Shown: positions 1 through 10,100 of the stretch, in pieces | How the letters are laid out: each line of letters starts with the position of its first letter | Position numbering within the stretch: position 1 is the stretch's first letter | DNA from: Gallionella sp. | GTDB taxonomy: Bacteria; Pseudomonadota; Gammaproteobacteria; Burkholderiales; Gallionellaceae | DNA length: 64,000 nucleotides | Assembly: GCA_028687335.1 (NCBI GenBank) | Contig: JAQUAI010000001.1 | Location: forward strand, 239,829-303,828 | Direction of reading: 5' to 3' | The notes under the pieces: generated by a model | What the model was told of the DNA's origin: nothing | Database searches by the model: none | What the model saw: only the letters and a program-made list of their open reading frames with translations | Translations under genes and position numbers: made by a program

Positions 1-634
1 CGTGGAATTCGTGCGAGCCTGAGCCGCCAATCGCTCCGGTATCGGCCGCGACAGCGCGGAACTGCAAGCCCAGTCGGGTGAAAATGCGTGAATAAGTCTC
101 GTACATGACACGATAAGTTTGTTCCAAGCTCTCAAAGTTGGCGTGGAAAGAATAGGCATCCTTCATCATGAATTCACGTGCGCGCATCACGCCAAAACGC
201 GGGCGTACCTCGTCGCGGAACTTGGTCTGAATCTGGTAGAAGTTCAGTGGCAACTGGCGATAGCTCTTCACTTCACGGCGCGCGATGTCGGTGATGACTT
301 CTTCGTGTGTGGGGCCGAAGCAGAACTGGTTGTCGTGGCGGTCTTTGATCTTCAGCATTTGCGGGCCGAATACTTCCCAGCGACCGGTTTCTTGCCACAA
401 TTCTGCGGGTTGCACGGCGGGCATGAGTAATTCGATGCCGCCACTTTTATTCATTTCTTCGCGCACTACCGCCTCGACTTTGCGCAGCACGCGCAATCCC
501 AATGGCATCCATGTATACAAACCGCTGGAAAGTTTGCGGATATAGCCCGCACGCAACATCAGTCGATGGCTGGGTAGTTCGGCTTCGGAGGGCGCTTCTT
601 TGAGCGTGGAAATGAAAAATTGCGAGACGCGCAT
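1..634 (-). CDS. proS: Prolyl-tRNA synthetase, 5' part only (runs off the window)
   Basis: Charges tRNA-Pro with proline in the cytoplasm. The first 211 codons are present and the frame is open to base 1, so the stop lies outside the window. The start at 634 gives MRVSQFF, the usual beginning of the bacterial-type (long) ProRS. Family landmarks follow: a PAVQPAELW segment, a CFGPTHEE segment typical of class II motif 2, and a [10 protein letters not shown] segment. An in-frame upstream extension is possible but unneeded. The gene is divergent from rppH, with about 130 bp between them. The identity is seen directly in the translated sequence, and only the truncation limits the description. Confidence 0.93.
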   Translation of the reverse strand, partial: MRVSQFFISTLKEAPSEAELPSHRLMLRAGYIRKLSSGLYTWMPLGLRVLRKVEAVVREEMNKSGGIELLMPAVQPAELWQETGRWEVFGPQMLKIKDRHDNQFCFGPTHEEVITDIARREVKSYRQLPLNFYQIQTKFRDEVRPRFGVMRAREFMMKDAYSFHANFESLEQTYRVMYETYSRIFTRLGLQFRAVAADTGAIGGSGSHEFH

Positions 635-767
635 GTCGATTTCTATCTGGGTAGTGGAAACAGGGGCGCGATTTTACAGCGAATGCGAGCCAAGACGCGA
701 GCCGAGCTTTCCTTAACAGGTGAAATGTGAAAGAATTCGGGCGTTAAATTAATCAGTAAGGTGGCAA

Positions 768-1289
768 ATGATAGACCGAGACGGGTATCGCCCGAATGTC
801 GGCATCATTATCACGAATGAAAAGAATCAAGTGTTCTGGGGCAAGCGGGTCAGACAGCACGCATGGCAATTTCCACAGGGTGGTATCCAGCACGGCGAAA
901 CGCCGGAGCAGGCGATGTATCGGGAGTTGCACGAGGAAGTGGGTTTGCTGCCACAGCACGTAAAGATTCTGGGGCGTACCAAAGATTGGATGCACTACGA
1001 TGTGCCACAAAGCTGGAGTAAGCGGGAATCGCGCGGCGGTTATCGCGGACAAAAGCAGATATGGTTCTTGTTGCGTTTGGTGGGTCGTGATTGTGATGTA
1101 TGTCTACGCGCTTGCACGCATCCCGAATTTGATGCTTGGCGTTGGAACGACTACTGGCTGGACATCAATGCAGTGATTGAATTCAAGCGAGATGTTTACA
1201 CCATGGCGCTCAATGAGTTGGCGCGCTATCTCCCTGTAATCAAGGGACGCGTTCGCCAAGGGCTGCATGTAGAAGGACAAATTATCTAA
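768..1289 (+). CDS. rppH: RNA pyrophosphohydrolase (Nudix)
   Basis: Removes pyrophosphate from the 5' triphosphate end of mRNAs and so starts RNase E-dependent decay in the cytoplasm. The protein has 173 residues. A complete Nudix box is visible: G38, E44, R52, E53, E56, E57 and G59 in the GX5EX7REUXEEXG spacing. The N-terminal [12 protein letters not shown] and the WQFPQGG segment before the box are typical of RppH/NudH. AAGGTGG just upstream serves as ribosome binding site. It is the first gene of a likely operon with the CBS-domain gene (10 bp gap) and the PEGA lipoprotein gene. Confidence 0.95.
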   Translation: MIDRDGYRPNVGIIITNEKNQVFWGKRVRQHAWQFPQGGIQHGETPEQAMYRELHEEVGLLPQHVKILGRTKDWMHYDVPQSWSKRESRGGYRGQKQIWFLLRLVGRDCDVCLRACTHPEFDAWRWNDYWLDINAVIEFKRDVYTMALNELARYLPVIKGRVRQGLHVEGQII

Positions 1290-1299
1290 AGGAGGAAGC

Positions 1300-1896
1300 A
1301 TGAAAGCAGAATACACAGAACTTAAATCTTACCCACTTAACACCGGCTCTACCTTTGTTCGCCCAATTCAGACTTTGCCGGAGCGCGTCAAACTGAGCAG
1401 CCCCGCAGCTGACGTGATGACCGACTTGACCAAGGTTTCCGTGGTCAGCGTGCGTGCTAAAACATCAATGGATAAAGCCAATGCCAAGATGATTAAGTAT
1501 GGCGTGCGTATGTTGCTGGTGCTGGATGACAACGAACAAATCGCTGGCTTGCTGACCGCGACAGACGTACTGGGCGAAAAACCAATGCGTTTCCTGCAAA
1601 ATATGGGCGGTACCCACGCCGATATCATGGTGCGCGACATCATGACAACACAGCGCGAAATGGAAGTATTGGACATCGAAGAAGTCAAAAATGCCAAAGT
1701 TGGCAACGTCGTTGCCAGCCTCAAACATGCACATCGCCAACACTCTTTAGTGGTATCCAAGTCGGCTGATGGTCGCCAGTCTGTGTGTGGTTTGTTCTCC
1801 ATTAACCAAATCGCCCGTCAACTCGGTGCACAAGTGCAGAGCTTTGAATTGGCCAACACTTTGTCCGAAATCGAAGCAGCGATTGCGCGCGGTTAA
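1300..1896 (+). CDS. CBS-domain protein
   Basis: A 198-residue protein containing a pair of CBS motifs, which usually bind adenine nucleotides and sense energy or ligand state. The first spans roughly residues 38-90 and holds an AADVMTDL segment and the GLLTATDVLG strand-turn. The second spans about residues 105-185 and holds IMVRDIMT and CGLFSINQIARQLG. There is no catalytic or membrane domain, so this is a stand-alone sensor-type protein. It has a strong AAGGAGG ribosome binding site and lies 10 bp after rppH. Its codons are richer in C endings than those of its neighbours. The partner protein is not evident. Confidence 0.8.
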   Translation: MKAEYTELKSYPLNTGSTFVRPIQTLPERVKLSSPAADVMTDLTKVSVVSVRAKTSMDKANAKMIKYGVRMLLVLDDNEQIAGLLTATDVLGEKPMRFLQNMGGTHADIMVRDIMTTQREMEVLDIEEVKNAKVGNVVASLKHAHRQHSLVVSKSADGRQSVCGLFSINQIARQLGAQVQSFELANTLSEIEAAIARG

Positions 1897-1921
1897 GTTA
1901 CAACTTTTAAGGTCGATTTCC

Positions 1922-2953
1922 ATGAATCCAATGTTGCGTCACGCTGCTACCGTTGTTGTACTGTTGTCTTTGGGCGCTTGTGCCTCGGTTGATAGTGCCA
2001 AAAAATCTGTCACAGGTTGGTTTGGCGGCGGTGATAGCACGCTGGCGGCTGCGCCGGACAAAAAGTTAGGCAGTTCCGGCCCGCTGCTGAAGTATGGTGC
2101 GACCCTGCGTGTCAGCAAATATGTTGACCAACGCAAGGTTGATCCGCGCCTGCTTGGTCGTGCTGAAGCACGCGTGCGCGGCATCGATGGCGACCAAATG
2201 ATGATGGATCAGGAAATCGCCACACTGGTTACTGCCGCGATCAAGAAGCGTTTTGATTCTGAAGGCTTCCAAGTGATGGAAGGTAGTGCGGCAGGTAATG
2301 CACTGTTTGAAGTTTCCGGCGTGGTTAAAGAACTGGCACTCAACGTTAAAAATCGCGATGAAATATCCATCGCGATTGAGACTACTCTGAAAGATCTGGC
2401 GACAGGTGAAGTGGTGTGGTCGGGCATGGTCACCGAGAAAAATGAACGTTTTGCGGGAGTCTCTGGCAACAACAAGGATGACGTAGTTGGCTACTTCAAC
2501 AAAGAGTTGCGAGTCGCCAGTGCCAAAACAGTGGAGGCGGTGAGTTCGTCCTTGATGGCCGCTAAGCCGGAATTGTTTAACCTGACCGCAGGAACCAAAG
2601 CGATTCCCGGCGTGACGGTTTATGTTGCGCCGAAAGCGGCGACAATGGCCGCGCCAAGTGGCGCAGCACCGACTGGTTACGCTTATGGTGTACCGCAGGG
2701 CAGCGCAGTTCCGCCTCCGGCCTATATGCCGCACGCCAGTGCGACAGCGGGATTATTGTTGGTTAATACTAATCCGCAACGTGCCAAAATTTACTTGGAT
2801 GGCGTGTACTACGGTTTGTCGCCATTGCGTTTGGAAATGGAGCCGGGCGTACATGCCATTGGCGTGAAGCTAGAAGGGTACAAAATGGTTACCGAAAAAG
2901 TATCGGTACGCAAAGGTGATAACACCGAGATGGAGCTAAATCTGGAACGTTGA
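1922..2953 (+). CDS. Predicted outer-membrane lipoprotein with C-terminal PEGA domain
   Basis: A 343-residue protein. The start at 1922 (MNPMLRH) places a signal peptide directly before a lipobox, LGAC, with the lipidated Cys near residue 19. Residues about 50-220 form an alpha/beta domain that resembles auxiliary lipoproteins that assist envelope complexes. Then comes a Pro/Ala/Gly-rich linker (about 230-275) and a PEGA domain (about 277-343) with the YLDGVYYGLSPL and LEGYKMVTEKV signatures. PEGA domains are common in surface-layer or envelope-anchored proteins. It is third in the rppH operon and followed by a terminator. The function is unknown. Confidence 0.72.
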   Translation: MNPMLRHAATVVVLLSLGACASVDSAKKSVTGWFGGGDSTLAAAPDKKLGSSGPLLKYGATLRVSKYVDQRKVDPRLLGRAEARVRGIDGDQMMMDQEIATLVTAAIKKRFDSEGFQVMEGSAAGNALFEVSGVVKELALNVKNRDEISIAIETTLKDLATGEVVWSGMVTEKNERFAGVSGNNKDDVVGYFNKELRVASAKTVEAVSSSLMAAKPELFNLTAGTKAIPGVTVYVAPKAATMAAPSGAAPTGYAYGVPQGSAVPPPAYMPHASATAGLLLVNTNPQRAKIYLDGVYYGLSPLRLEMEPGVHAIGVKLEGYKMVTEKVSVRKGDNTEMELNLER

Positions 2954-2975
2954 TGCCATCGGTTACATAGCCAAT

Positions 2976-3001
2976 AAAAAACCCGCCGAGGCGGGTTTTT
3001 T
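2976..3001. terminator. Rho-independent terminator, bidirectional
   Basis: The stem CCCGCC / GGCGGG (2982-2987 with 2990-2995) is flanked by six A on the left and six T on the right, so it can end transcription from both sides. It closes the lipoprotein operon (23 bp after its stop) and could also stop the coaBC-dut transcript on the other strand. Confidence 0.88.
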
Positions 3002-3078
3002 ATTAGCATTTTTAAACCTAGATTTTCATTCGCTGGTTTTTCGTAAATTTACAGCGACGGCATAAGTCTGACTTAATT

Positions 3079-3110
3079 CGTCTTTGCGAGGAGCGCAGCG
3101 ACGTGGCAAA
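3079..3110. repeat. Dispersed intergenic repeat, TTTGCGAGGAGCGCAGCGAC type
   Basis: The segment between the terminator and dut matches a short repeat (core TTTGCGAGGAGC...GCGACGTGGCAA) that recurs between genes in many proteobacterial genomes. Only one copy lies in this window, so its repeat nature rests on recognition of the core and not on copies seen here. Confidence 0.45.
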
Positions 3111-3116
3111 CTAGAT

Positions 3117-3572
3117 TTAATGTTTTCCGGTACTGCCAAAGCCACCGCTTCCGCGTTCGCTGAGCGGGAACTCATCCACGATATTGAATTTGGCCTGCAT
3201 GACGGGAACGATGACCAGTTGTGCCATGCGTTCCATCGGCATGAGCGTGAATGGAATCTGGCTGCGGTTCCAGAGCGAGACGAATACCTGGCCTTGATAA
3301 TCCGAGTCGATGAGTCCGACCAGATTGCCCAGTACGATGCCGTGTTTATGTCCCAGCCCCGAGCGCGGCAAAATCATCGCCGCGTAGCGGGGGTCATGCA
3401 AATGCATGGCGATACCGCTGGGAATGAGTTCGCACTGTTTGGGTTGGATAATCATGTTGTGGTCGATGCATGCACGTAAGTCGATGCCTGCGGAACCTGG
3501 TGTGGCATAGCCTGGCATCGCTTCACGCAGACGATGATCCAGTATTTTTATATCGACGTTGAGATGTTTCAT
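3117..3572 (-). CDS. dut: dUTP diphosphatase
   Basis: Hydrolyses dUTP to dUMP and pyrophosphate, keeping uracil out of DNA and supplying thymidylate synthesis. The protein has 151 residues, the usual size for the trimeric enzyme. All five dUTPase motifs are visible in order: [29 protein letters not shown] (with the catalytic Asp), RMAQLV and the C-terminal [10 protein letters not shown] that closes over the substrate. Its ATG overlaps the TGA of coaBC in an ATGA junction, so the two are probably translationally coupled, an arrangement common in proteobacteria. Confidence 0.97.
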   Translation of the reverse strand: MKHLNVDIKILDHRLREAMPGYATPGSAGIDLRACIDHNMIIQPKQCELIPSGIAMHLHDPRYAAMILPRSGLGHKHGIVLGNLVGLIDSDYQGQVFVSLWNRSQIPFTLMPMERMAQLVIVPVMQAKFNIVDEFPLSERGSGGFGSTGKH

Positions 3573-4780
3573 TTATTGACTCCTTGGTAACACAGTGCAA
3601 TGTGTTGCAATAGCTGGCGTGCTAGCGTCAGTTTGTCGGCACGCGGTAGCGGGTGTTGGCCAGCATCATCAAACAGAATAAGTTCGTTATCCTCGCTGCC
3701 GATGGCTGACTGTGCCAGATTGCCAACCAGTAGTGGCAGTTTTTTTGAGCGTCGTTTTGCTTCCGCATATTCCGCGAGCTTTTCGCTTTCGGCAGCGAAT
3801 CCTACGCAAAAAGGTGGGCTTGGAAGATTGGCGACATAAGCCAAAATATCTGGGTTTTGTACCAGTTGCAGGGTTAACGCATCGCCATTTTTTTTGATCT
3901 TCTGATCATTTGGCGTGGCAACGCGATAGTCGGCTACGGCTGCCACGCCAATGAATACATCGGTTTGCTCTGCGTATTGTTTGACTGCGCTGAACATTTC
4001 ATTCGCCGTTGTGACATCGATGGTGGTTATGCCACGAGGGCGGGCAAGTGCAGTTGGGCCGGAAATAAGCGTGACGGTTGCGCCAAGCTCAGAGGCTGCT
4101 TGTGCAATGGCATAACCCATTTTTCCGCTGCTGCGGTTGGTGATGCCACGCACCGCATCAATCGGTTCGTAAGTCGGGCCGGCGGTGATGAGAATTTTTG
4201 TACCGTGCAGCATGTCGGCGCTTACGGTGGCGGATGTTGCGGAGAGAGCAGAAGCGATTTCCCGTGCCAAGGTTTCTGCTTCCAGCATGCGTCCCATGCC
4301 TTCTTCGCCGCAAGCTTGCAGTCCGCTCGCAGGGCCCAGCAGGGTTACGCCGTCCTGATTGAGTTGTTGCACGTTACGTTGTGTTGCTGAGTTTGCCCAC
4401 ATTTGTTTGTTCATCGCGGGGGCAATAAGCAGCGGGCAATCTCGTGCTAAGCATAAGGTCGAAAGCAAATCATCAGCTAAACCATGCGCCAGTTTGGCAA
4501 TGAAGTCAGCCGTGGCGGGGGCAATGACGATGGCATCCGCGCTGCGACTGGAATGGATGTGAGTCATTCCTTGCGTGTCTTGCCATTGATCGAGCAAAAC
4601 CGGTTTTCCTGTCAGTGCCTGCATGGTTGCGGGGGTGATGAAGTGCGTTGCCGCTTTGGTCATCGCCACCTGAACCGCTATGCCCTGCTTGACCAGCAGG
4701 CGAGCCAACTCAGCCGCCTTGTAGGCGGCTATTCCCCCCGTAATGCCGAGGATGATGCGTTTGTCGGTTTGCTGTTCCAT
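3569..4780 (-). CDS. coaBC: Bifunctional phosphopantothenoylcysteine decarboxylase / phosphopantothenate-cysteine ligase
   Basis: Catalyses two steps of coenzyme A synthesis: ligation of cysteine to 4'-phosphopantothenate, then FMN-dependent decarboxylation. The N-terminal CoaC half (about residues 1-190) shows [11 protein letters not shown] for FMN, THIHSS with the active-site His, and the PAMNKQMW substrate-recognition clamp. The C-terminal CoaB half shows NRSSGKMG and the KIKKNG lysine motif. The start at 4780 gives MEQQTDKR and 403 residues, as usual; a longer reading would run into the radC start region. It is divergent from radC, 51 bp away. Confidence 0.95.
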   Translation of the reverse strand: MEQQTDKRIILGITGGIAAYKAAELARLLVKQGIAVQVAMTKAATHFITPATMQALTGKPVLLDQWQDTQGMTHIHSSRSADAIVIAPATADFIAKLAHGLADDLLSTLCLARDCPLLIAPAMNKQMWANSATQRNVQQLNQDGVTLLGPASGLQACGEEGMGRMLEAETLAREIASALSATSATVSADMLHGTKILITAGPTYEPIDAVRGITNRSSGKMGYAIAQAASELGATVTLISGPTALARPRGITTIDVTTANEMFSAVKQYAEQTDVFIGVAAVADYRVATPNDQKIKKNGDALTLQLVQNPDILAYVANLPSPPFCVGFAAESEKLAEYAEAKRRSKKLPLLVGNLAQSAIGSEDNELILFDDAGQHPLPRADKLTLARQLLQHIALCYQGVNK

Positions 4781-4831
4781 AATGCGCCGCATCTTATCAA
4801 GAAACAGCCCGTATGGGATGAGGAGGGTGTG

Positions 4832-5506
4832 ATGGCAATCACTGACTGGCCAGAGGGAGATCGTCCGCGCGAGAAGTTGGTGCAACGCGGAGCTGCCGCG
4901 CTTTCCGATGCCGAGTTGTTAGCTATTTTTTTGCGTACTGGGGTGACAGGCAAAAGTGCAGTGGATCTTGCGCGCGACATCATCACGCGCTTTGGTTCGC
5001 TGACAGCAATGTTTGCCGCAAGTGAGGCTGATTTTTGCCAAATACACGGCATGGGGCCAGCGAAATATGTGCAGCTTCAGGCTGTATTGGAAATGTCGCG
5101 CCGAGCGTTGAAAGAGGAGCTGCAACGCGGCAATACACTGAGCTCACCCAAGGCGGTGCGGGAATATCTTCAGCTTCTGTTGGGAGGTAAGGCGCAGGAG
5201 GTGTTTGTTGTTTTGTTTTTGGATACGCAACATCGCGTCATCGCCAGTGAAGAGTTGTTTCGCGGCACGCTGAGCCAGACCAGCGTTTATCCGCGCGAAG
5301 TGGTCAAGCGCGCGTTAGCACACAATGCGGCGGCTGTTATTCTTGCCCACAACCATCCCAGCGGTGTAGCTGAACCCAGTCAAGCTGACAAAATGCTGAC
5401 CGAGGCACTGAAACAAGCCTTGGGGCTCATTGACGTGCGCGTGCTAGATCATTTCGTGGTGGCGGCTGGAACGCCGCTGTCATTTGCTGAAAACGGATTG
5501 ATTTAA
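4832..5506 (+). CDS. radC: RadC family JAB1/MPN protein
   Basis: A 224-residue protein with an N-terminal helix-hairpin-helix region (about residues 40-95, including [13 protein letters not shown]) and a C-terminal metalloprotease-like JAMM domain. The complete metal motif HNHP...S..D is present near residues 170-185, with a catalytic-type Glu in EELFRG. The historical link to DNA repair is doubtful and the substrate of the family is unknown. AGGAGG five bases before the ATG fixes the start; a much longer open frame upstream overlaps coaBC and is not coding. Confidence 0.9.
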   Translation: MAITDWPEGDRPREKLVQRGAAALSDAELLAIFLRTGVTGKSAVDLARDIITRFGSLTAMFAASEADFCQIHGMGPAKYVQLQAVLEMSRRALKEELQRGNTLSSPKAVREYLQLLLGGKAQEVFVVLFLDTQHRVIASEELFRGTLSQTSVYPREVVKRALAHNAAAVILAHNHPSGVAEPSQADKMLTEALKQALGLIDVRVLDHFVVAAGTPLSFAENGLI

Positions 5507-5519
5507 TAGGTTTTTTCTA

Positions 5520-5546
5520 TTGTTTAGGGAGTATCTGACATAGAAT
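5520..5546 (+). promoter_or_regulatory. Possible sigma-70 promoter of the TPR-barrel / FecR unit
   Basis: TTGTTT (5520-5525) and TAGAAT (5541-5546) precede the first gene of the secretion-like pair by about 40 bp. The spacer is only 15 bp, shorter than ideal, so this is a tentative call. Confidence 0.3.
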
Positions 5547-5588
5547 GTAAACGTGTTGAATACAGTAACAATTTAAAGGGAGCAGGGT

Positions 5589-7112
5589 GTGAAATTTTCC
5601 AATGTTTTGATCTGCGGGGTATTGAGTGCCGCTTTTTTATTTAGCATCCCTGCCGATGCGCAAACACAGAACATAAAAGCCAAAAAGTCAAAAGCCGTAA
5701 CGACCGCGAAAAAAAATAAGCGGAGTGAGATGAAGAAAGTCGATATTCACTCACAGCGCGAATCAATAGCGCGCGCTAAAGCAGCGCAAGAGGCCGCTGC
5801 CGCGCGAGCCGCCGAGCTTGCGCGCCAACAGGCTGAGCAAGCTGAACGCGACAAACCAATTGTCGAGGCGGAGGCTTTGATGAAGGCCAGCAAACCTGCG
5901 GAAGCCTACGCATTGCTTGAACCGTTTGAGTTTGATCGTTCCGGCGAAGTGCGTTTTGATTATTTGCTGGGTATCGCCGCGCTGGATAGCGGCAAAGCCG
6001 ACAAGGCGACACTTGCGTTTGAGCGTGTGTTGGCACTTGAGCCAAACTTTGCGGGTGCTCGGTTGGACATGGCGCGCGCTTATTACCAATTGGGTGATTT
6101 GCCGCGCGCGAAAACAGAGTTTGAGTCTGTGTTGGATCAAAATCCCCCAGAGGCTGCCAAGATGACGATTCAAAAATATCTGGATGCGATTCGCGCGTAT
6201 GAAGATGCAAAGCACACGCGCATTAGTGCCTATGTCGAGGGTGTGATGGGGCACGACTCAAACGTCAATAATTCAACGGCGCAATCTCAGATTCCTATTC
6301 CGGCTTTCGGTAATTTGGTATTTACGCTCAGTCCTACGAATCTGCAAAGTTCGGATAACTACGCTGGGCTGGCGGGCGGGGCTGAGGTGAGTCATAGCTA
6401 TAACCAAAACTGGGGGGTATACGCAGGTGCGGATGCACGTCAGCGTAGCAATTTCACCATGGGTGCTTTTGATGCTTTTAGTGTGGATGGACGGGCTGGC
6501 ATTACCTATGCATCCGAGTTTGATATGGTGCGAGTTGGTTTGAGTGCCGGACAGTTCACGCTTGGAAATGATCGCAATCGTGTGAGTACCGGTCTGATGG
6601 CAGATTGGCGACATAGCTTCAGTCCAGTTAATCAGATCAACTTGTTTACCCAGTACGGACGTAATCGTTTCGTTGATCCTGCGCTTCAGGTGAATGACTT
6701 TGATCAGTCTGTTATTGGCGCGGGCTGGATGCATGTTATGAATGATGGCAAAGCAGTGGCCTTCGTCAGCTATTTCCTAGGAAACGAAAACGATGTTGCG
6801 CTAGCTGGGCGGGCAGATGGTAACAAACGGTTTGACGGCATCCGCATGGGGGGGCAAGCGGTGCTGAGGGAGAGTTGGGATGCATTCGCCAGCATCGGTG
6901 TCCAGTGGGGAAAGTATGACAAAACCAATGCGGCATTTTTGGTGCAACGCAGTGATCGTCAGGAGGATATGAGTGTGGGTATCAACTGGCGTCCTGCGCA
7001 AAGCTGGACAGTCCGACCGCAACTGATGTGGTCGCGCAATCACTCAAATATCATCATCTACGGATACGACCGAACCGATATATCGGTGACTGTCCGCCGT
7101 GATTTTAGATAA
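5589..7112 (+). CDS. TPR plus beta-barrel outer-membrane protein, Slam/DUF560-like
   Basis: A 507-residue exported protein. It starts at GTG 5589 after an AAGGGAG site. Layout: signal peptide (cleavage after ADA, about residue 24); Lys-rich stretch (29-50); Ala/Glu/Arg-rich coiled coil (57-90); tetratricopeptide-like repeats (91-200, with the YLLGIAALDSGKADKA and ARAYYQLGD helix pairs); and a beta-barrel (about 210-507) opening with the GHDSNVNNST motif typical of surface lipoprotein assembly modulator barrels. The last residues, RRDFR, are a plausible barrel end. This order (periplasmic TPR, then about 14 strands) is that of Slam proteins, the outer-membrane translocons of the type XI pathway. 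The next gene, 13 bp on, encodes the probable cargo. The family assignment is by architecture and not by alignment. Confidence 0.68.
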   Translation: MKFSNVLICGVLSAAFLFSIPADAQTQNIKAKKSKAVTTAKKNKRSEMKKVDIHSQRESIARAKAAQEAAAARAAELARQQAEQAERDKPIVEAEALMKASKPAEAYALLEPFEFDRSGEVRFDYLLGIAALDSGKADKATLAFERVLALEPNFAGARLDMARAYYQLGDLPRAKTEFESVLDQNPPEAAKMTIQKYLDAIRAYEDAKHTRISAYVEGVMGHDSNVNNSTAQSQIPIPAFGNLVFTLSPTNLQSSDNYAGLAGGAEVSHSYNQNWGVYAGADARQRSNFTMGAFDAFSVDGRAGITYASEFDMVRVGLSAGQFTLGNDRNRVSTGLMADWRHSFSPVNQINLFTQYGRNRFVDPALQVNDFDQSVIGAGWMHVMNDGKAVAFVSYFLGNENDVALAGRADGNKRFDGIRMGGQAVLRESWDAFASIGVQWGKYDKTNAAFLVQRSDRQEDMSVGINWRPAQSWTVRPQLMWSRNHSNIIIYGYDRTDISVTVRRDFR

Positions 7113-7125
7113 TCGGAGGTTCCTC

Positions 7126-10100
7126 ATGTTGACTACGAAAAAAACATTTTATTGGTTCACTGTTGCCTCCGCCGGATACTTGCTGTCGGCATCAGTTGTG
7201 TTTGCCGATCAGGCTGGCAATGCGCAGTTTGTGAGCGGTACGGTACAAATCACCGACTCGTCCGGGCGTGTTAGAGGCTTGCAAAAAGGCGGTGTTATCA
7301 ACGAGGGAGATACGCTGACTTCATCAAAATCTTCGGTTGCCCAGATTCGCATGGTTGACGGCGGTTTTATTGCGGTGCGCCCAGAGACCGAACTTAAATT
7401 TGACCAGTTTAAATTTGGCGGAAAAAACGGTGCCGAAGAAAAAAGTTTCTTTGGTTTATTTAAGGGGGGATTTAGAGCGGTAACCGGCCTTATCGGGCGC
7501 GTCAATAAACAAAACTATCGGATTACAACACCTGCGGCGACGATTGGTATTCGGGGCACTGACCATGAAACGGTGGTGGTGCTCCCTAACACGCTTGGTT
7601 TGCCACCGGGTACCTATAACATGGTCAACACCGGAGAAACGGCAATGATGACCGATGCGGGAGCCGTCTATATCAGACCAGGAGAGGGCATGGCATTTTC
7701 CCCTGGAATGACTCAGCAACCTACCGTGATGCCAGTTAACGCGCAGCTGTTTAATGCGGCACCTGAATCAGCTCCGGCTCCTGCGGCAGCACAAGACAAT
7801 CCAAGTGAGCAAAATGGTGGTGGACAGCAACAAGCTGGGAATGAGACGGGCGGAGAGGCAGGTGCGGCGGCCGAGAATGGAGAAGCTGGCAGTGCCGGAA
7901 ATGGAGTTCAGAATCCAGAGACATCCGTTGCCGCAGGTGGCGAGCCTGTGCGCGAATCTGCTGTGGTTGACAATATGGCTACCACTGCGCCGACAACAGT
8001 TAATGCAGGCACTGGAGTTGGCGGTGGCGCCACTCCGGCCCCAGCTCCGGCAGTGGTAGTGCCGCCAACATCGGTACCCGTTACGTTGACCAATACGGCA
8101 ACCGGTACGACACTTAATACGACAACTCAGACACAGACGCAGGGTGGAACGACGACAGCATTGCCGGGTACGGTCGTAACGACTCCAGCAGCGACTACAA
8201 CGGCGATCCCAGTGGACAATCGCATTGCTTGGGAAATTGCCGGTCTGTATTGGGGGCAGGCGCTGTCGGCACCGACGGATGTGCTCCCTCAAGGTAATCC
8301 GCCTTCTTTTACTGAGCGCTTTGGCTTGACTGGTAACACTTACCAAATGACGATTGCTATGAATGGTGCGACGGGGCCGACACTGGCGACGGCACCAGGA
8401 GGGATACAGTACGGTAGCTGGAGTAATGTAAGCGCGCCAACTTGGAGTGATAGCTATCCGTTTGGCTCAGGTAACGGTATGGGAGGCAGTGCTTGGATCT
8501 ATGGGCCGACGGCATTTTGGAGTGCAACTCCAATGGCTGGCGTAATAAATTATTCACTAGATGGACATACAACACCGACGGATTACTGGTCAGGTGGCAC
8601 AGGCGTGTTGAATAGTGCTTCGCTGTCGGCAGACTTCACGAATATGACGGTGAGTTTGGCACTTAATCTGACATTTGGTGCAAATACCTACGGCTCTGAT
8701 ACCGCTGGGATGAGTATGAGTGCGGCATCGTCCAGTGGCAGTTTCTGGGGAAATTCGATCATCACTCAGAATGGTGCTGCTTGCGCAAATTGTTATGGCA
8801 GCGTGCAGGGTGCGTTTAGTGCACAGGATTTCGCCGGTGCCATGGCGCAGTACTATATTGGGGACGGTTTAGGTAGCCAAATTGAAGGCGTGGCAGCCTT
8901 TACACGTAATGCTGGAGCCATGACACCTGTAACTCCTGCGGCAGGTTATAGCGTTTACGCGCGCCAAGGCTGGTGGGGCAACGTAGCGATGGTCACCAAT
9001 ACGGGGGGCGTGCTGACCAGCTATTCTACTGGGCAATCGAGTCAATCGGTGAGTTGTGCTGCGGGGGGATGTACCGGCGCAGCTGGGACGGATGTAGCGA
9101 ATACCGGCATTTGGTTTGGTAGCTGGGATCAAGGCGCGATGACTTGGAGTGGTAGTGGCACGGCTGGGCCGCAGCATTGGATTACAGGCCCCGTTGCCGG
9201 CCCTGCCTATTTGCCTGAAGTGCTCTTGGGAACTGCGACTTATGCTATGACTGGAGCCAGTTCGGTGACGGACATGGCGGCGGTCAATGGACCGCTCAAC
9301 GGTACATTGAATTCTGCTGCACTGACGGTTAATTTTACGCAGCAGACGGTTGCTGTCAGCATGGCCGGAACGGTTGGTGGGACTAGCTTTTTAGTGACTA
9401 CGCCAGCAGGGAGCGAGGCAACGCTGAGCGGTAATAGCAGTGGTAGCGGTATGTCGACAAATTCTGCATTTTGGTTCAATGCGAATTGCGCGGGGTGTGT
9501 TAATTACGGCAGCAGCGGCAATGTCAGCGTGGTTGTAAATGGTACTGCTACCACGGGTAGTGGTTATGTCTCTGGGCAGTTGACTGGGCAGGGGCTGACG
9601 GGTGCCATTCTGAGTTATCAGCTCATGACGAGTTCGCCAACTGTGTCCACCTTGCAGGGCGTAGCTGCACTTGGCTTGGCGGCTAACACGCCGATCAATA
9701 TGGCTACGTCTTACCGGATGGCGGCTGCGACGATGCCGACCTACACCTATCAAGGTACAGGGGCTGGTGTGATCGGTGGATTCAATAACTCAACTAGGAT
9801 CGCGCTGGATGGGGCGGGTAATTTGAATAAGTTTGATGCCAGCAATAATGGTTTGGCTCAAACCTATTCGATTGCTGGTGCGACGGCAGTTGAACGCGGT
9901 ACGGATCCTGTCAGCGGTATTAGCTGGGGCCGTTGGAGCGGCGGAACGCAGTCGGTACTGAACCGTGCTACCGTTGGAGTAGCTCCAGCAACCCAAGCGA
10001 CCCCAGCCTCTGGAATGCATTGGCTACTCGGTCCAAGCATGACGGCAGCGGTTGATCTGCCCGTGAGTGGTACGTTTAACTATGTCTTGGCCGGTGGTAC

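Noticed and set aside
4781..4885. N-terminal extension of coaBC
   Set aside because: The extra 35 codons run into the radC start and are not conserved in the family; MEQQTDKR is the expected start.
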